Of a DNA stretch of 6,562 nt, positions 1-5,518 are shown piece by piece. Source of the DNA: Methanotrichaceae archaeon (GTDB lineage: Archaea > Halobacteriota > Methanosarcinia > Methanotrichales > Methanotrichaceae). Within the stretch, counting starts at the first letter, position 1, and every line of letters starts with the position of its first letter. The notes under the pieces are model-generated. The model had not been told where the DNA came from. It saw only the letters and a list, made by a program, of their open reading frames with translations, and searched no databases. The stretch covers positions 15,964 to 22,525 of the forward strand of contig DUKF01000202.1 in the NCBI GenBank assembly GCA_013329455.1, given 5' to 3'. Position numbers and translations under genes: made by a program.

Positions 1-20
1 CAGGAATAAAAAGCGAAAAG
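1..20 (-). terminator. T-rich tract after tRNA-Gly
   Basis: On the minus strand the tRNA 3' end is followed at once by CTTTTCGCTTTTTATT. Two oligo-T runs directly after a stable RNA gene fit the simple T-tract termination used by archaeal RNA polymerase. The tract lies at the window edge, so anything further downstream cannot be seen. Confidence 0.45.
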
Positions 21-92
21 TGCGCCGACCGGGATTCGAACCCGAGTTTATGCGTTGGCAACGCATAGTGATAACCACTACACTATCGGCGC
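21..92 (-). tRNA. tRNA-Gly (anticodon GCC)
   Basis: Read on the minus strand, the sequence folds as a full cloverleaf. It has a 7-bp acceptor stem (GCGCCGA with TCGGCGC), a D arm, a 5-bp anticodon stem (ATGCG/CGCAT) with loop TTGCCAA giving anticodon GCC, a 4-nt variable loop, and a T arm containing the B-box-like GGGTTCGAATCCC. The discriminator base is A. The three bases after it are CTT, so the CCA end is not encoded and must be added after transcription, as in many archaea. No intron is visible. The gene is divergent from the thioredoxin reductase gene. I see no convincing TATA box upstream, only weak AT-rich patches around 115-138. Confidence 0.96.
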
Positions 93-93
93 T

Positions 94-129
94 CTGGAAC
101 TGGCCATCACACACCCCATAACGTTCCAG
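94..129. repeat. Inverted repeat CTGGAAC / GTTCCAG
   Basis: A perfect 7-bp inverted repeat (94-100 and 123-129) with a 22-nt centre sits immediately 5' of the tRNA gene, in the position of its promoter. It could be a protein-binding site or chance. No function is assigned. Confidence 0.3.
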
Positions 130-185
130 CGTAAAAACATTGCGGGTAGACCAGCTTATTCTTCGCCCCCCCATCAGTTGGTTTC

Positions 186-203
186 GATCCCGCCCCCGGG
201 ATC
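186..203. other. GC-rich hairpin upstream of trxB-like gene
   Basis: GATCCCG (186-192) and CGGGATC (197-203) form a perfect 7-bp stem around a CCCC loop. It lies between the divergent tRNA and flavoprotein genes, upstream of the probable TATA box at 315-324, so it is unlikely to be in that gene's mRNA. It has no oligo-T tail. Apart from this hairpin, the 94-129 repeat and the TATA-like box, the 93-369 spacer shows nothing recognisable. Confidence 0.35.
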
Positions 204-314
204 ATGTCTATCGGTTCGGTCGGTGAGGGTGCAGGGCTGTTGCCTCGCGTTTTTCAGTCTCAACCTTCGGGAAAATGGGGCCTCTACTCAGCCTCCACTC
301 CCGGCTGGCTGCAC

Positions 315-324
315 ATATTTTTAT
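315..324 (+). promoter_or_regulatory. Probable TATA box of trxB-like gene
   Basis: ATATTTTTAT is an AT-rich island in an otherwise GC-rich spacer. It would place a transcription start near 340-350 and leave a short leader carrying GGTGGTG (356-362), a Shine-Dalgarno-like match 7 nt before the GTG start at 370. Confidence 0.4.
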
Positions 325-369
325 CTATCATCAACTTCAAACCCGATATCACGTTGGTGGTGTGTTCTC

Positions 370-1269
370 GTGTACGACATCATAATTATCGGGGCGGGCC
401 CGGCTGGCCTTACCGCCGGGATGTACTGTGCCAGGGGCGGGAAGAAGACCCTCATCCTCGGAAGCGTCTACGGATCGCAGCAGTCGATGGGCGGTCTCTA
501 CGAGAACTATCCAGGCTTTCCCGATGGCATCCAGGGGATCGAGCTCTCTGAGCGGATGTTGTCTCAGGCCGAAAAGTACGGTGCAGAACTTCGCGAGGAG
601 GTCGTACTGAAGATGGTCTCCCTAAACGGCGTCTTCAGTGTCAAAACCGAAAGCTGGGAGTACGAGTCGAGGGCCCTGATCATGGCGACTGGTGCCTGTC
701 ATCGCAAGCTGAAAGTTCCTGGCGAGGAGGAGTACGCTACTAGAGGCGTCTCCTACTGCGCCTACTGTGACGGCTCCCTCTTCAGAAACAAGACCGTCGC
801 TGTGATCGGCTATGGAAACGGCGCGGCGAGAGCAGTTCTGTATCTTGCTGGGCTCTGTCAAAAAGTCCACCTCTTGAACGTCCGGGAGGACCTCGTCGCA
901 GAGGCCGTCTACCTCGATCGGATCGAAGCCCTTACGAACCTCAGCGTACTCCAGGGGGTCGAGGTGATGCAGATCCTGGGAGACGGTTTCGTGACGGATG
1001 TTGAGTTCAAGGCGAGAGGCAATGTTCGCTCTCTGAAGGTCGACGGGGTCTTCGTCGAGATGGGTGTCGAGCCGAACATCGATCTGGCCGCTGATCTCGG
1101 CGTTGAGCTGACTAAGGGTGGATTCGTCAGGGTGAATCGGCTAACCCAGGAGACGAACATCCCCGGGGTCTTTGCAGCTGGGGACGTCACCGGCGGGAGG
1201 ATGCAGGTGACGACGGCCGTCGGCGCCGGGACGTCAGCGGCCATCAGCGCCATGAGGTACATCCAATAA
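370..1269 (+). CDS. Thioredoxin reductase-like FAD disulfide oxidoreductase
   Basis: A 299-aa protein, the usual length for low-molecular-weight thioredoxin reductases. This family passes electrons from a reduced cofactor through FAD and a Cys pair to thioredoxin-like proteins in the cytoplasm. The sequence shows an N-terminal FAD Rossmann motif GAGPAG (8-13), the redox centre CAYCDG with C130 and C133, a second Rossmann motif GYGNGAARA (147-155), and the C-terminal FAD motif GVFAAGDV (266-273). Start choice: the frame is open back to position 55 but runs through the tRNA. GTG at 370 puts the Rossmann strand right at the N-terminus and has GGTGGTG 7 nt upstream. Oddity: the usual HRRxxxR segment for the NADPH 2'-phosphate reads NVREDLV (170-176), keeping only one basic residue, so the electron donor may be NADH, F420H2 or something else. 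It appears to be a single-gene unit. The family is certain, the donor and partner are not. Confidence 0.93.
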   Translation: MYDIIIIGAGPAGLTAGMYCARGGKKTLILGSVYGSQQSMGGLYENYPGFPDGIQGIELSERMLSQAEKYGAELREEVVLKMVSLNGVFSVKTESWEYESRALIMATGACHRKLKVPGEEEYATRGVSYCAYCDGSLFRNKTVAVIGYGNGAARAVLYLAGLCQKVHLLNVREDLVAEAVYLDRIEALTNLSVLQGVEVMQILGDGFVTDVEFKARGNVRSLKVDGVFVEMGVEPNIDLAADLGVELTKGGFVRVNRLTQETNIPGVFAAGDVTGGRMQVTTAVGAGTSAAISAMRYIQ

Positions 1270-1297
1270 TCCGGTGGGTCTGGTGGCGATTCGAAAG

Positions 1298-1336
1298 GAT
1301 CTGCCCTCCCTCCTCTTCAGACCAGATCTATTTTCC
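1298..1336 (+). terminator. Possible terminator after trxB-like gene
   Basis: GATCTG (1298-1303) can pair with CAGATC (1323-1328), followed by TATTTTCC. A competing pair, GGTCTG (1277-1282) with CAGACC (1318-1323), overlaps it. The pyrimidine-rich stretch between fits a termination region, but the stems are short. Confidence 0.3.
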
Positions 1337-1362
1337 ACGTCCCTCTTTCCCCGAACTCAAAG

Positions 1363-1427
1363 TTTTGGGTCCGAGGTTTCTATGTATCAGATTCTAATAT
1401 GAGAAGCCCAAAAAGACGGACCTCGGA
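1363..1427 (+). promoter_or_regulatory. Structured spacer/leader upstream of raSEA
   Basis: Two perfect complementary pairs interlock. TTTTGGG (1363-1369) pairs with CCCAAAA (1407-1413), and TCCGAGGT (1370-1377) pairs with ACCTCGGA (1420-1427). The order A-B-A'-B' makes them a pseudoknot or mutually exclusive stems. A third option, GGTCCG (1368-1373) with CGGACC (1417-1422), competes with both. TATA-like stretches exist near 1329-1335, 1380-1386 and 1392-1400, so it is unclear whether this region is transcribed leader or promoter DNA with a symmetric binding site. No strong Shine-Dalgarno precedes the ATG at 1479. Confidence 0.35.
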
Positions 1428-1478
1428 TCTCGTATTCAACAGAGCAAAAAAGGGCGAGCTTTCCGATTCCGACAAGAC

Positions 1479-2474
1479 ATGATCTCAAAACACGACGGTG
1501 GTGACACTTTCACGAACAAGAAACGATCCAAGCCCGACCCCACCAGGCCGGTGGCGGTATGGCGGTCAATGGATCTCCTGGACGGAGAGCCGGTCGGGTG
1601 CCTGACCATAATCCTGAGGACGAGAGGGTGCAGGTGGCGCCAGTGTACCATGTGCGGTTACGCTTCTGAGGGAGCGCCAGCCACCGAGGAAGATCTGATG
1701 GTCCAGTTTAGGGCCGCCACTAAAGACCTGTCCTCTGAGGATCAGGTTGTCAAGATCTACACCAGCGGCAGCTTTCTCGACCCAGCCGAGGTCCCAGAAT
1801 CGGTGAGCTCCCAGATTCTGGACGGCTTGGCGGCCGCCGGGGTGGAGAAGCTCGTCATCGAGTCGCGGCCGGAGTACGTGACCAGGGAACGGGTCGAGGA
1901 CTCCGTATCCAGGATCAGGACGGAGGTTGCGACGGGCCTAGAGACCTCCAGCGACCTCATCAGGGATCACTCCATCCGCAAAGGGTTTTCCTTCGAGGAG
2001 TTCAAGGCTGCGGCAAATACCGTTCGTATCGGAGGTGGATCGGTCAAGACCTATCTTCTCCTCAAGCCTCCCTTCCTCTCCGAGGGAGTAGCGATCTCTG
2101 ACGCCCTCAGATCCGCTCGTGATGCGGCACCTTTCTCTGACGTCCTCTCTTTGAACTTGAGCAACATCCAAAGGGGAACTCTCATGGAGCGGATGTGGAT
2201 CCGGGGCGATTATCGGCCTCCCTGGCTCTGGAGCGCCGTCGAGGTATTGAAGACCGTTACCTCGATCCCCATCGTCTGCGATCCCGTGGCCGCGGGCGCA
2301 AGGCGCGGTCCTCATAACTGCGGCAGGTGCGACGAGGCGATCGAGAAGGCGATAAGGGAGCATGCCCTCACACAGGACGTTGGAGTCTTTGAAGATCTCG
2401 ATTGCGGGTGCAGGGCTGCCTGGGAGAAGGTGGTGGAGCTGGAAGACTACAGCTTTGGAGCGCCGCTCTTCTGA
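1479..2474 (+). CDS. raSEA: Archaeosine biosynthesis radical SAM protein RaSEA
   Basis: A 331-aa protein of the TIGR01210-type radical SAM family. RaSEA partners with ArcS in archaea: ArcS attaches lysine to preQ0 at position 15 of tRNA, and RaSEA cleaves the adduct by radical chemistry to give archaeosine. The sequence shows the family N-terminus (TIILRTRGCRWRQCTMCGY region) with cluster-binding cysteines C51, C56 and C59 spaced CX4CX2C instead of the common CX3CX2C. A TIM-barrel-like middle carries YTSGSFLDP and IESRPEYVT. The C-terminal part is rich in cysteine (C267, C281, C284, C309, C311), perhaps a metal or second-cluster site. ATG at 1479 is the first possible start and keeps the PxRPVAVWRSMD stretch preceding the cluster. 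M31 (1569) is an alternative. Neither arcS nor tgtA is in the window. It appears to be transcribed alone. Family assignment is from recall of the motifs. Confidence 0.88.
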   Translation: MISKHDGGDTFTNKKRSKPDPTRPVAVWRSMDLLDGEPVGCLTIILRTRGCRWRQCTMCGYASEGAPATEEDLMVQFRAATKDLSSEDQVVKIYTSGSFLDPAEVPESVSSQILDGLAAAGVEKLVIESRPEYVTRERVEDSVSRIRTEVATGLETSSDLIRDHSIRKGFSFEEFKAAANTVRIGGGSVKTYLLLKPPFLSEGVAISDALRSARDAAPFSDVLSLNLSNIQRGTLMERMWIRGDYRPPWLWSAVEVLKTVTSIPIVCDPVAAGARRGPHNCGRCDEAIEKAIREHALTQDVGVFEDLDCGCRAAWEKVVELEDYSFGAPLF

Positions 2475-2499
2475 GGACCGTGATTTTCCTCCCTAAAAT

Positions 2500-2550
2500 G
2501 AGCTCTCCGGAATTTCGGCTCACCGGCGCCGGAGCTCTTGTTACTTTTAA
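2500..2550 (+). terminator. Hairpin terminator after raSEA
   Basis: GAGCT (2500-2504) pairs with AGCTC (2533-2537), and CCGG (2507-2510) pairs with CCGG (2529-2532), with a 2-nt bulge. The stem encloses an 18-nt loop and is followed by TTGTTACTTTT. It starts 25 nt after the raSEA stop codon and marks the switch from GC-rich coding to AT-rich spacer. Confidence 0.5.
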
Positions 2551-2714
2551 TTTCTATATTAATAAGCAATTTTCAGCGGCCTTAATTTTTGGTTGGAACC
2601 CTGGGTACGTCTGAATCTTTATTTTTAGTAATTTTTGCATCTGCAGATAGCTTGCTTTTTCGAATCCTCTTTTCACACCGTAATATTGTTCAACTCTTTG
2701 ATTCCGAGGTATAC

Positions 2715-2922
2715 GTCATCATAAATCATCATCATATCGTTTACGTCATCGAAAATTGTCATAAATCTCTCGGACTCATAAAAACGTTAATAATGTCTTT
2801 AACATCATTATTAATCATTATAGTACTGCTTTTGTCGTTATAAATCGTTATATTAGTTTTCGCAGGTTAAAAAACAATTTAAAAGGTTTTTTGTCATTAT
2901 TATTCATTATAATCGTTTATTG
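2715..2922. repeat. Degenerate tandem array, ~30-bp unit, 7 units
   Basis: Units begin near 2715, 2745, 2775, 2804, 2834, 2863 and 2893, a steady step of 29-30 bp. The best units share a 19-nt core close to GTCATTATAAATCATTATA: those at 2804 and 2893 match at 17 of 19 positions, and 2834 matches 2893 at 15 of 19. Units at 2775 and 2863 are weak. Within each core a TCRTTATA-like word occurs twice 10 bp apart, and the remaining third often carries CGTTTA or GTTTT, so a 10-bp period is nested in the 30-bp one. The array ends about 60 bp before the small gene at 2981. It could be regulator binding sites, a DNA-bending or histone-positioning tract, or a decayed minisatellite. Confidence 0.65.
2907..2914 (+). 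promoter_or_regulatory. Possible TATA box of small gene at 2981
   Basis: TTATAATC, within the last repeat unit, would place a transcription start near 2935 and give a leader of about 45 nt. Each repeat unit contains similar words, so which copy serves as the TATA box cannot be decided by eye. Confidence 0.3.
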
Positions 2923-2980
2923 ACCCAAAAGGACTTAATATCAGGAGATTAACAGGGGCGCGGTTAGTTGGAGGCAATAT

Positions 2981-3181
2981 ATGTCCAACACGAAAAGATC
3001 ACGATCCAAAGGGAAATGCCTTATGTATCTGTTATGTGCTGCGATTGTGTTTCGCACAAAGTGGTTAGAAGGCCATACTTCGTGGACGAAAGGATTTTCG
3101 GATGTTGTGCCGGACAAATCGGCCACTGATATAAAGGTATCTTCTACTTCTAACGACGTCAGAGAGCCGCAAAAGGTGTAA
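2981..3181 (+). CDS. Small membrane-anchored protein, short paralog of the 5519 gene
   Basis: A 66-aa protein of no family I recognise. It has a basic N-terminus (K5, R6, R8, K10, K12), one short hydrophobic stretch (residues 13-24) and the block AIVFRTKWLEG (21-31), then a polar tail. Residues 12-31 match residues 20-39 of the protein at 5519-5992 at 15 of 20 positions, and weaker similarity continues through VPDKS (43-47) and DIKV (50-53). Unlike that paralog it stops before any multi-pass membrane domain. GGAGG (2970-2974) sits 6 nt before the ATG, a strong ribosome binding site. Over the AIVFRT block the two genes differ at 6 of 33 bases with only one amino-acid change, which supports real coding. 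It could be a functional short form or a truncated duplicate. It lies just upstream of the transporter gene, which seems to have its own promoter. Confidence 0.7.
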   Translation: MSNTKRSRSKGKCLMYLLCAAIVFRTKWLEGHTSWTKGFSDVVPDKSATDIKVSSTSNDVREPQKV

Positions 3182-3194
3182 AGTTGGCAGGAGC

Positions 3195-3202
3195 TTTTAA
3201 AT
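3195..3202 (+). promoter_or_regulatory. Probable TATA box of transporter operon
   Basis: TTTTAAAT lies 14 nt after the stop of the small gene and would place a transcription start near 3225, leaving a leader of about 60 nt before the ATG at 3288. Read-through from the upstream small gene is also possible. Confidence 0.4.
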
Positions 3203-3287
3203 CTTTCATAAATCGGCTTGTTTTGAGTGTTGCGGTCATGCGAACGGAGGATAAACAAGCACAATAAGGTATGGAGGAATAGATTTT

Positions 3288-4337
3288 ATGGTGAGTACAG
3301 TCGACATGGGTTTGTTCGGCATATTCTTGCTGGTACTGCTATGCCCATTTTTCATAAAGAAAGTTGAAGAGCAGCTGGAAGCATTCCTGTTTTTGATGGG
3401 CGTATCTGCAGTTACCATAGCCAGTGCCTGGCATATGGAGCTTGTGATGGAGGCTGTCGAGGAGCCCATCATGAAAGGCATAGTTCCGGCGGTGTTGGTC
3501 GCAGGTCTGATATTCTACTACGGAAGATCTCACGCACAGCGGGTAATGAATGTCCTCTTGGACAAGGTTCCTCTCAAGATACTGGTCTTCTTTGTAGTGG
3601 TGATTCTAGGGCTCTGTGCAAGCCTGATCACGGCCATAATTGCGGCCCTGGTGCTGGTAGAGGTTGTGAGCCTCATGCCTCTAGACCGCAAGACGCGGAT
3701 CAAACTCACAGTGGTGGCGTGTTTCTCAATTGGTCTTGGAGCAGCACTGACCCCGGTGGGAGAGCCTCTCTCCACAATAGCGATCACCAAGTTGCAGGGT
3801 CCGCCATATTATGCCGGTTTCACCTTCCTGCTGGATACAATAGGCACGTATATATTACCGGGCATACTTGCGTTCGGCATACTGAGTACGATCGTCGTTG
3901 GGAAAAAAACCACCGAAAAGCAGGTGGATGTCGTTGCTAGTGGTGGTGACACTCTCAGAGATGTTGGGATTAGGGGTGCGAAGGTATACCTTTTCGTGAT
4001 GGCGCTCCTGCTCTTGGGAAGTGGCTTCAAGATCATAATAGACACCTACCTGATCCACATACCCTCAATGATCCTCTACTGGGTTAACATGTCGTCTGCA
4101 GTGCTCGACAATGCGACCCTGACGGCAGCAGAGATCGGCCCAAGCATGGAGATGAGTCAGATCAAGGCCATTTTGATGGGCCTTTTGATTTCCGGTGGTA
4201 TGCTCATCCCTGGTAATATTCCAAACATCATATCTGCAAACAAGATGGGCATCACCAGCAAAGAGTGGGCTCGCACCGGCGTTCCCATCGGGCTTGTAGC
4301 GATGCTGCTGTACTTTGGGTGGATATTCTACATTTAA
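3288..4337 (+). CDS. Putative cation transporter, DUF1646 / COG4756 type
   Basis: A 349-aa polytopic membrane protein with roughly ten hydrophobic segments, the first at about 8-22, 32-48 and 64-78. It resembles the DUF1646 family of archaeal predicted cation transporters, distantly related to ion-transporter superfamily carriers. Two helix-breaking motifs, one in each half, suggest the inverted-repeat substrate site of that superfamily: GLGAALTPVGEP (149-160) and IPGNIPN (307-313). A third conserved-looking stretch is SSAVLDNATLTAAE, with D274 and N275 in the membrane region. The transported ion is not known. The ATG at 3288 has GGAGG 10 nt upstream (3273-3277), and a GTG follows directly at 3291. 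The gene is followed after 49 nt by a universal stress protein gene on the same strand, so the pair is probably co-transcribed and the stress protein may regulate the carrier. Confidence 0.85.
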   Translation: MVSTVDMGLFGIFLLVLLCPFFIKKVEEQLEAFLFLMGVSAVTIASAWHMELVMEAVEEPIMKGIVPAVLVAGLIFYYGRSHAQRVMNVLLDKVPLKILVFFVVVILGLCASLITAIIAALVLVEVVSLMPLDRKTRIKLTVVACFSIGLGAALTPVGEPLSTIAITKLQGPPYYAGFTFLLDTIGTYILPGILAFGILSTIVVGKKTTEKQVDVVASGGDTLRDVGIRGAKVYLFVMALLLLGSGFKIIIDTYLIHIPSMILYWVNMSSAVLDNATLTAAEIGPSMEMSQIKAILMGLLISGGMLIPGNIPNIISANKMGITSKEWARTGVPIGLVAMLLYFGWIFYI

Positions 4338-4386
4338 ATTCTGTGGAGTAGATATCCGAGGATAAACTGATGCGAGGATGGTTATA

Positions 4387-5250
4387 ATGTTCGAAAAGGT
4401 GTTAGTTCCAACAGACTTTTCAAAGTACGCGCATGAAGTCGTGGAGTGCATTGGCGAGCTTCCAGGCTTGAAGGAGATAGTGCTTCTTCACGTGGTGGAT
4501 GCCACCCATCCTTCAAAGCATGGATGGACTCGCGGGCCCGAAGTTGAAGATGCCAAAATCGATCTTGGCGACATAAAAGAACGGCTCGAGAAACTTGGCT
4601 TCAAGGTCACTGTGAGTCTGGAAGTGATAACTGAAGCTGACGTTTCAAGGACCATTCAAAGGGTCGCAGACGAGGAGAACATATCCCTGGTAGTGATGGG
4701 TGCTCGCGGAAAGGGCCGCATATCTGGCATCCTTATGGGAAGTGCCTCCACAGGTGTCGTCCGTTTCTGCGATAAGGACACCCTGATCATGCGCTACAAG
4801 ATGCTGGAGGGGCTCGACGGGGCAAAGTACGAGAAGTTCTGCCCAATGATGTTCTCTAAGGTCCTCTGCACCACAGACTTTTCAGAGGCTTCAGAGTCGG
4901 CTCTCTCCACAATAAAGGATCTGAAGGACGTCATTGGAGAGGTCATTCTGGAGTACGTTGTCTCCAAGGGTGAGACGCAAGAAGAGATCGAAGTCTATGT
5001 CGCAGAGGCGAGGGAGAAGCTCGAGAAGGTCAAGGAGGATCTCGCCGGCGCAGGCCTCAATGTGAGAGCCCACGTCGACGTTGGCAGCCCCCGCGAGCAG
5101 ATCAAGTCCCTTGCCATAAGAGAGGATGCATCTCTGATCGTGATGAGTTCACACGGCAAGACATGGCTGAAGCAGCTGATGGTGGGAAGCACCACCTTTG
5201 ATGTCGTGAGGACTGCAGAGAGGCCGGTCCTGATCGTGAGATCCAAGTAA
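4387..5250 (+). CDS. Tandem universal stress protein (two UspA domains)
   Basis: A 287-aa cytoplasmic protein with two fused UspA domains, about 1-137 and 155-287. UspA domains bind ATP or other nucleotides, and fused or co-encoded forms often modulate membrane transporters. Domain 1 begins MFEKVLVPTDFS with D10 and carries an intact nucleotide motif G105-x2-G108-x9-G118-S119. Domain 2 begins MFSKVLCTTDFS with D164, but its motif reads S254-x2-G257-x9-G267-S268: the first glycine is serine. So domain 1 likely binds ATP and domain 2 may bind differently. The ATG at 4387 is preferred over 4378: it fits the family N-terminus and has GAGG 9 nt upstream (4374-4377). A hydrophilic linker (139-153) joins the domains. 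A hairpin terminator follows, ending the transporter operon. Confidence 0.92.
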   Translation: MFEKVLVPTDFSKYAHEVVECIGELPGLKEIVLLHVVDATHPSKHGWTRGPEVEDAKIDLGDIKERLEKLGFKVTVSLEVITEADVSRTIQRVADEENISLVVMGARGKGRISGILMGSASTGVVRFCDKDTLIMRYKMLEGLDGAKYEKFCPMMFSKVLCTTDFSEASESALSTIKDLKDVIGEVILEYVVSKGETQEEIEVYVAEAREKLEKVKEDLAGAGLNVRAHVDVGSPREQIKSLAIREDASLIVMSSHGKTWLKQLMVGSTTFDVVRTAERPVLIVRSK

Positions 5251-5286
5251 GCGGCTTAGGTCTCAAACTTTTTTTGGGGGAGAAGT

Positions 5287-5320
5287 TTCGATGCCCATTC
5301 GGCATCGAGCTCCTCTTTTT
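5287..5320 (+). terminator. Hairpin plus T-tract after the transporter/USP operon
   Basis: CGATGCC (5289-5295) and GGCATCG (5301-5307) form a perfect 7-bp stem around a 5-nt loop. It is extendable by T5288-A5308 and, across an internal loop, by GGAG (5278-5281) with CTCC (5311-5314). CTCTTTTTCTC follows, and a T7 run precedes at 5269-5275. This is the clearest terminator-like structure in the window. Confidence 0.65.
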
Positions 5321-5415
5321 CTCAATAGTTTTTTTGGTTTTCTTGGTGATGATAAAAGCTCAACGGGCCAACGGATATGATACCAGAGGCCAAGGGCCAA
5401 AGCATACATTATGCG

Positions 5416-5425
5416 TTATATTTAT
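5416..5425 (+). promoter_or_regulatory. Probable TATA box of membrane protein gene
   Basis: TATATTTATT-like sequence (TTATATTTAT begins at about 5416-5417) would place a transcription start near 5445, on the palindrome at 5446-5457, leaving a leader of about 70 nt. Confidence 0.4.
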
Positions 5426-5445
5426 TACTTTTTTATTAGATTTGA

Positions 5446-5457
5446 ATTCAGCTGAAT
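5446..5457. promoter_or_regulatory. 12-bp palindrome at the predicted start site
   Basis: ATTCAGCTGAAT is a perfect 12-bp palindrome about 25 nt downstream of the TATA-like box. A dimeric regulator bound here would block initiation, so it is a candidate operator. It is short enough to be chance in AT-rich DNA. Confidence 0.3.
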
Positions 5458-5518
5458 AAGGCGAAAATCTTAACTATTAAGAATGATAAATTCGGCGGTA
5501 ATTGGTAGGTGGTAAGAT

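Larger units (their letters stand above)
2475..2980. other. 506-bp AT-rich spacer without a credible gene
   Basis: This stretch holds the raSEA terminator hairpin, then about 160 bp of AT-rich sequence (2551-2714) in which I see no motif. After that come the periodic repeat array at 2715-2922 and the promoter and ribosome binding site of the small gene at 2981. An open frame at 2589-2843 exists, but its predicted protein is a low-complexity run of Ile, Leu and Val derived from the repeats, with no ribosome binding site. Confidence 0.7.

Noticed and set aside
55..369. N-terminal extension of the thioredoxin reductase-like protein
   Set aside because: The open frame runs through the tRNA gene and a non-coding spacer. 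The encoded stretch is Pro/Ser-rich and unlike the family, and the GTG at 370 has a suitable ribosome binding site and places the FAD motif correctly.
909..1262. Minus-strand 117-aa ORF within the flavoprotein gene
   Set aside because: It is a shadow of the GC-rich codon pattern of the real gene on the plus strand, with no recognisable domain.
1938..2363. Minus-strand 141-aa ORF within raSEA
   Set aside because: It lies wholly inside a well-supported radical SAM gene, and its predicted protein has no recognisable motif.
2589..2843. 84-aa hydrophobic ORF
   Set aside because: It has no ribosome binding site. The sequence is low-complexity Ile/Leu/Val and His produced by the AT-rich repeats, and it ends inside the array.
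2715..2922. CRISPR array
   Set aside because: The period is only about 30 bp with no unique spacers. The repeats are degenerate along their full length, and no cas genes are present.
2941..3264. Minus-strand 107-aa ORF opposite the small gene at 2981
   Set aside because: The plus-strand frame has a strong ribosome binding site, a paralog, and synonymous-biased differences. The antisense frame has none of these.
4065..4451. Minus-strand 128-aa ORF over the transporter/USP junction
   Set aside because: It is antisense to two well-supported genes, with a His/Cys-rich random-looking sequence and no family resemblance.
5274..5459. 61-aa hydrophobic ORF
   Set aside because: It uses a TTG start in a poly-T/poly-G stretch, runs across a terminator hairpin and the TATA region of the next gene, and resembles nothing known to me.
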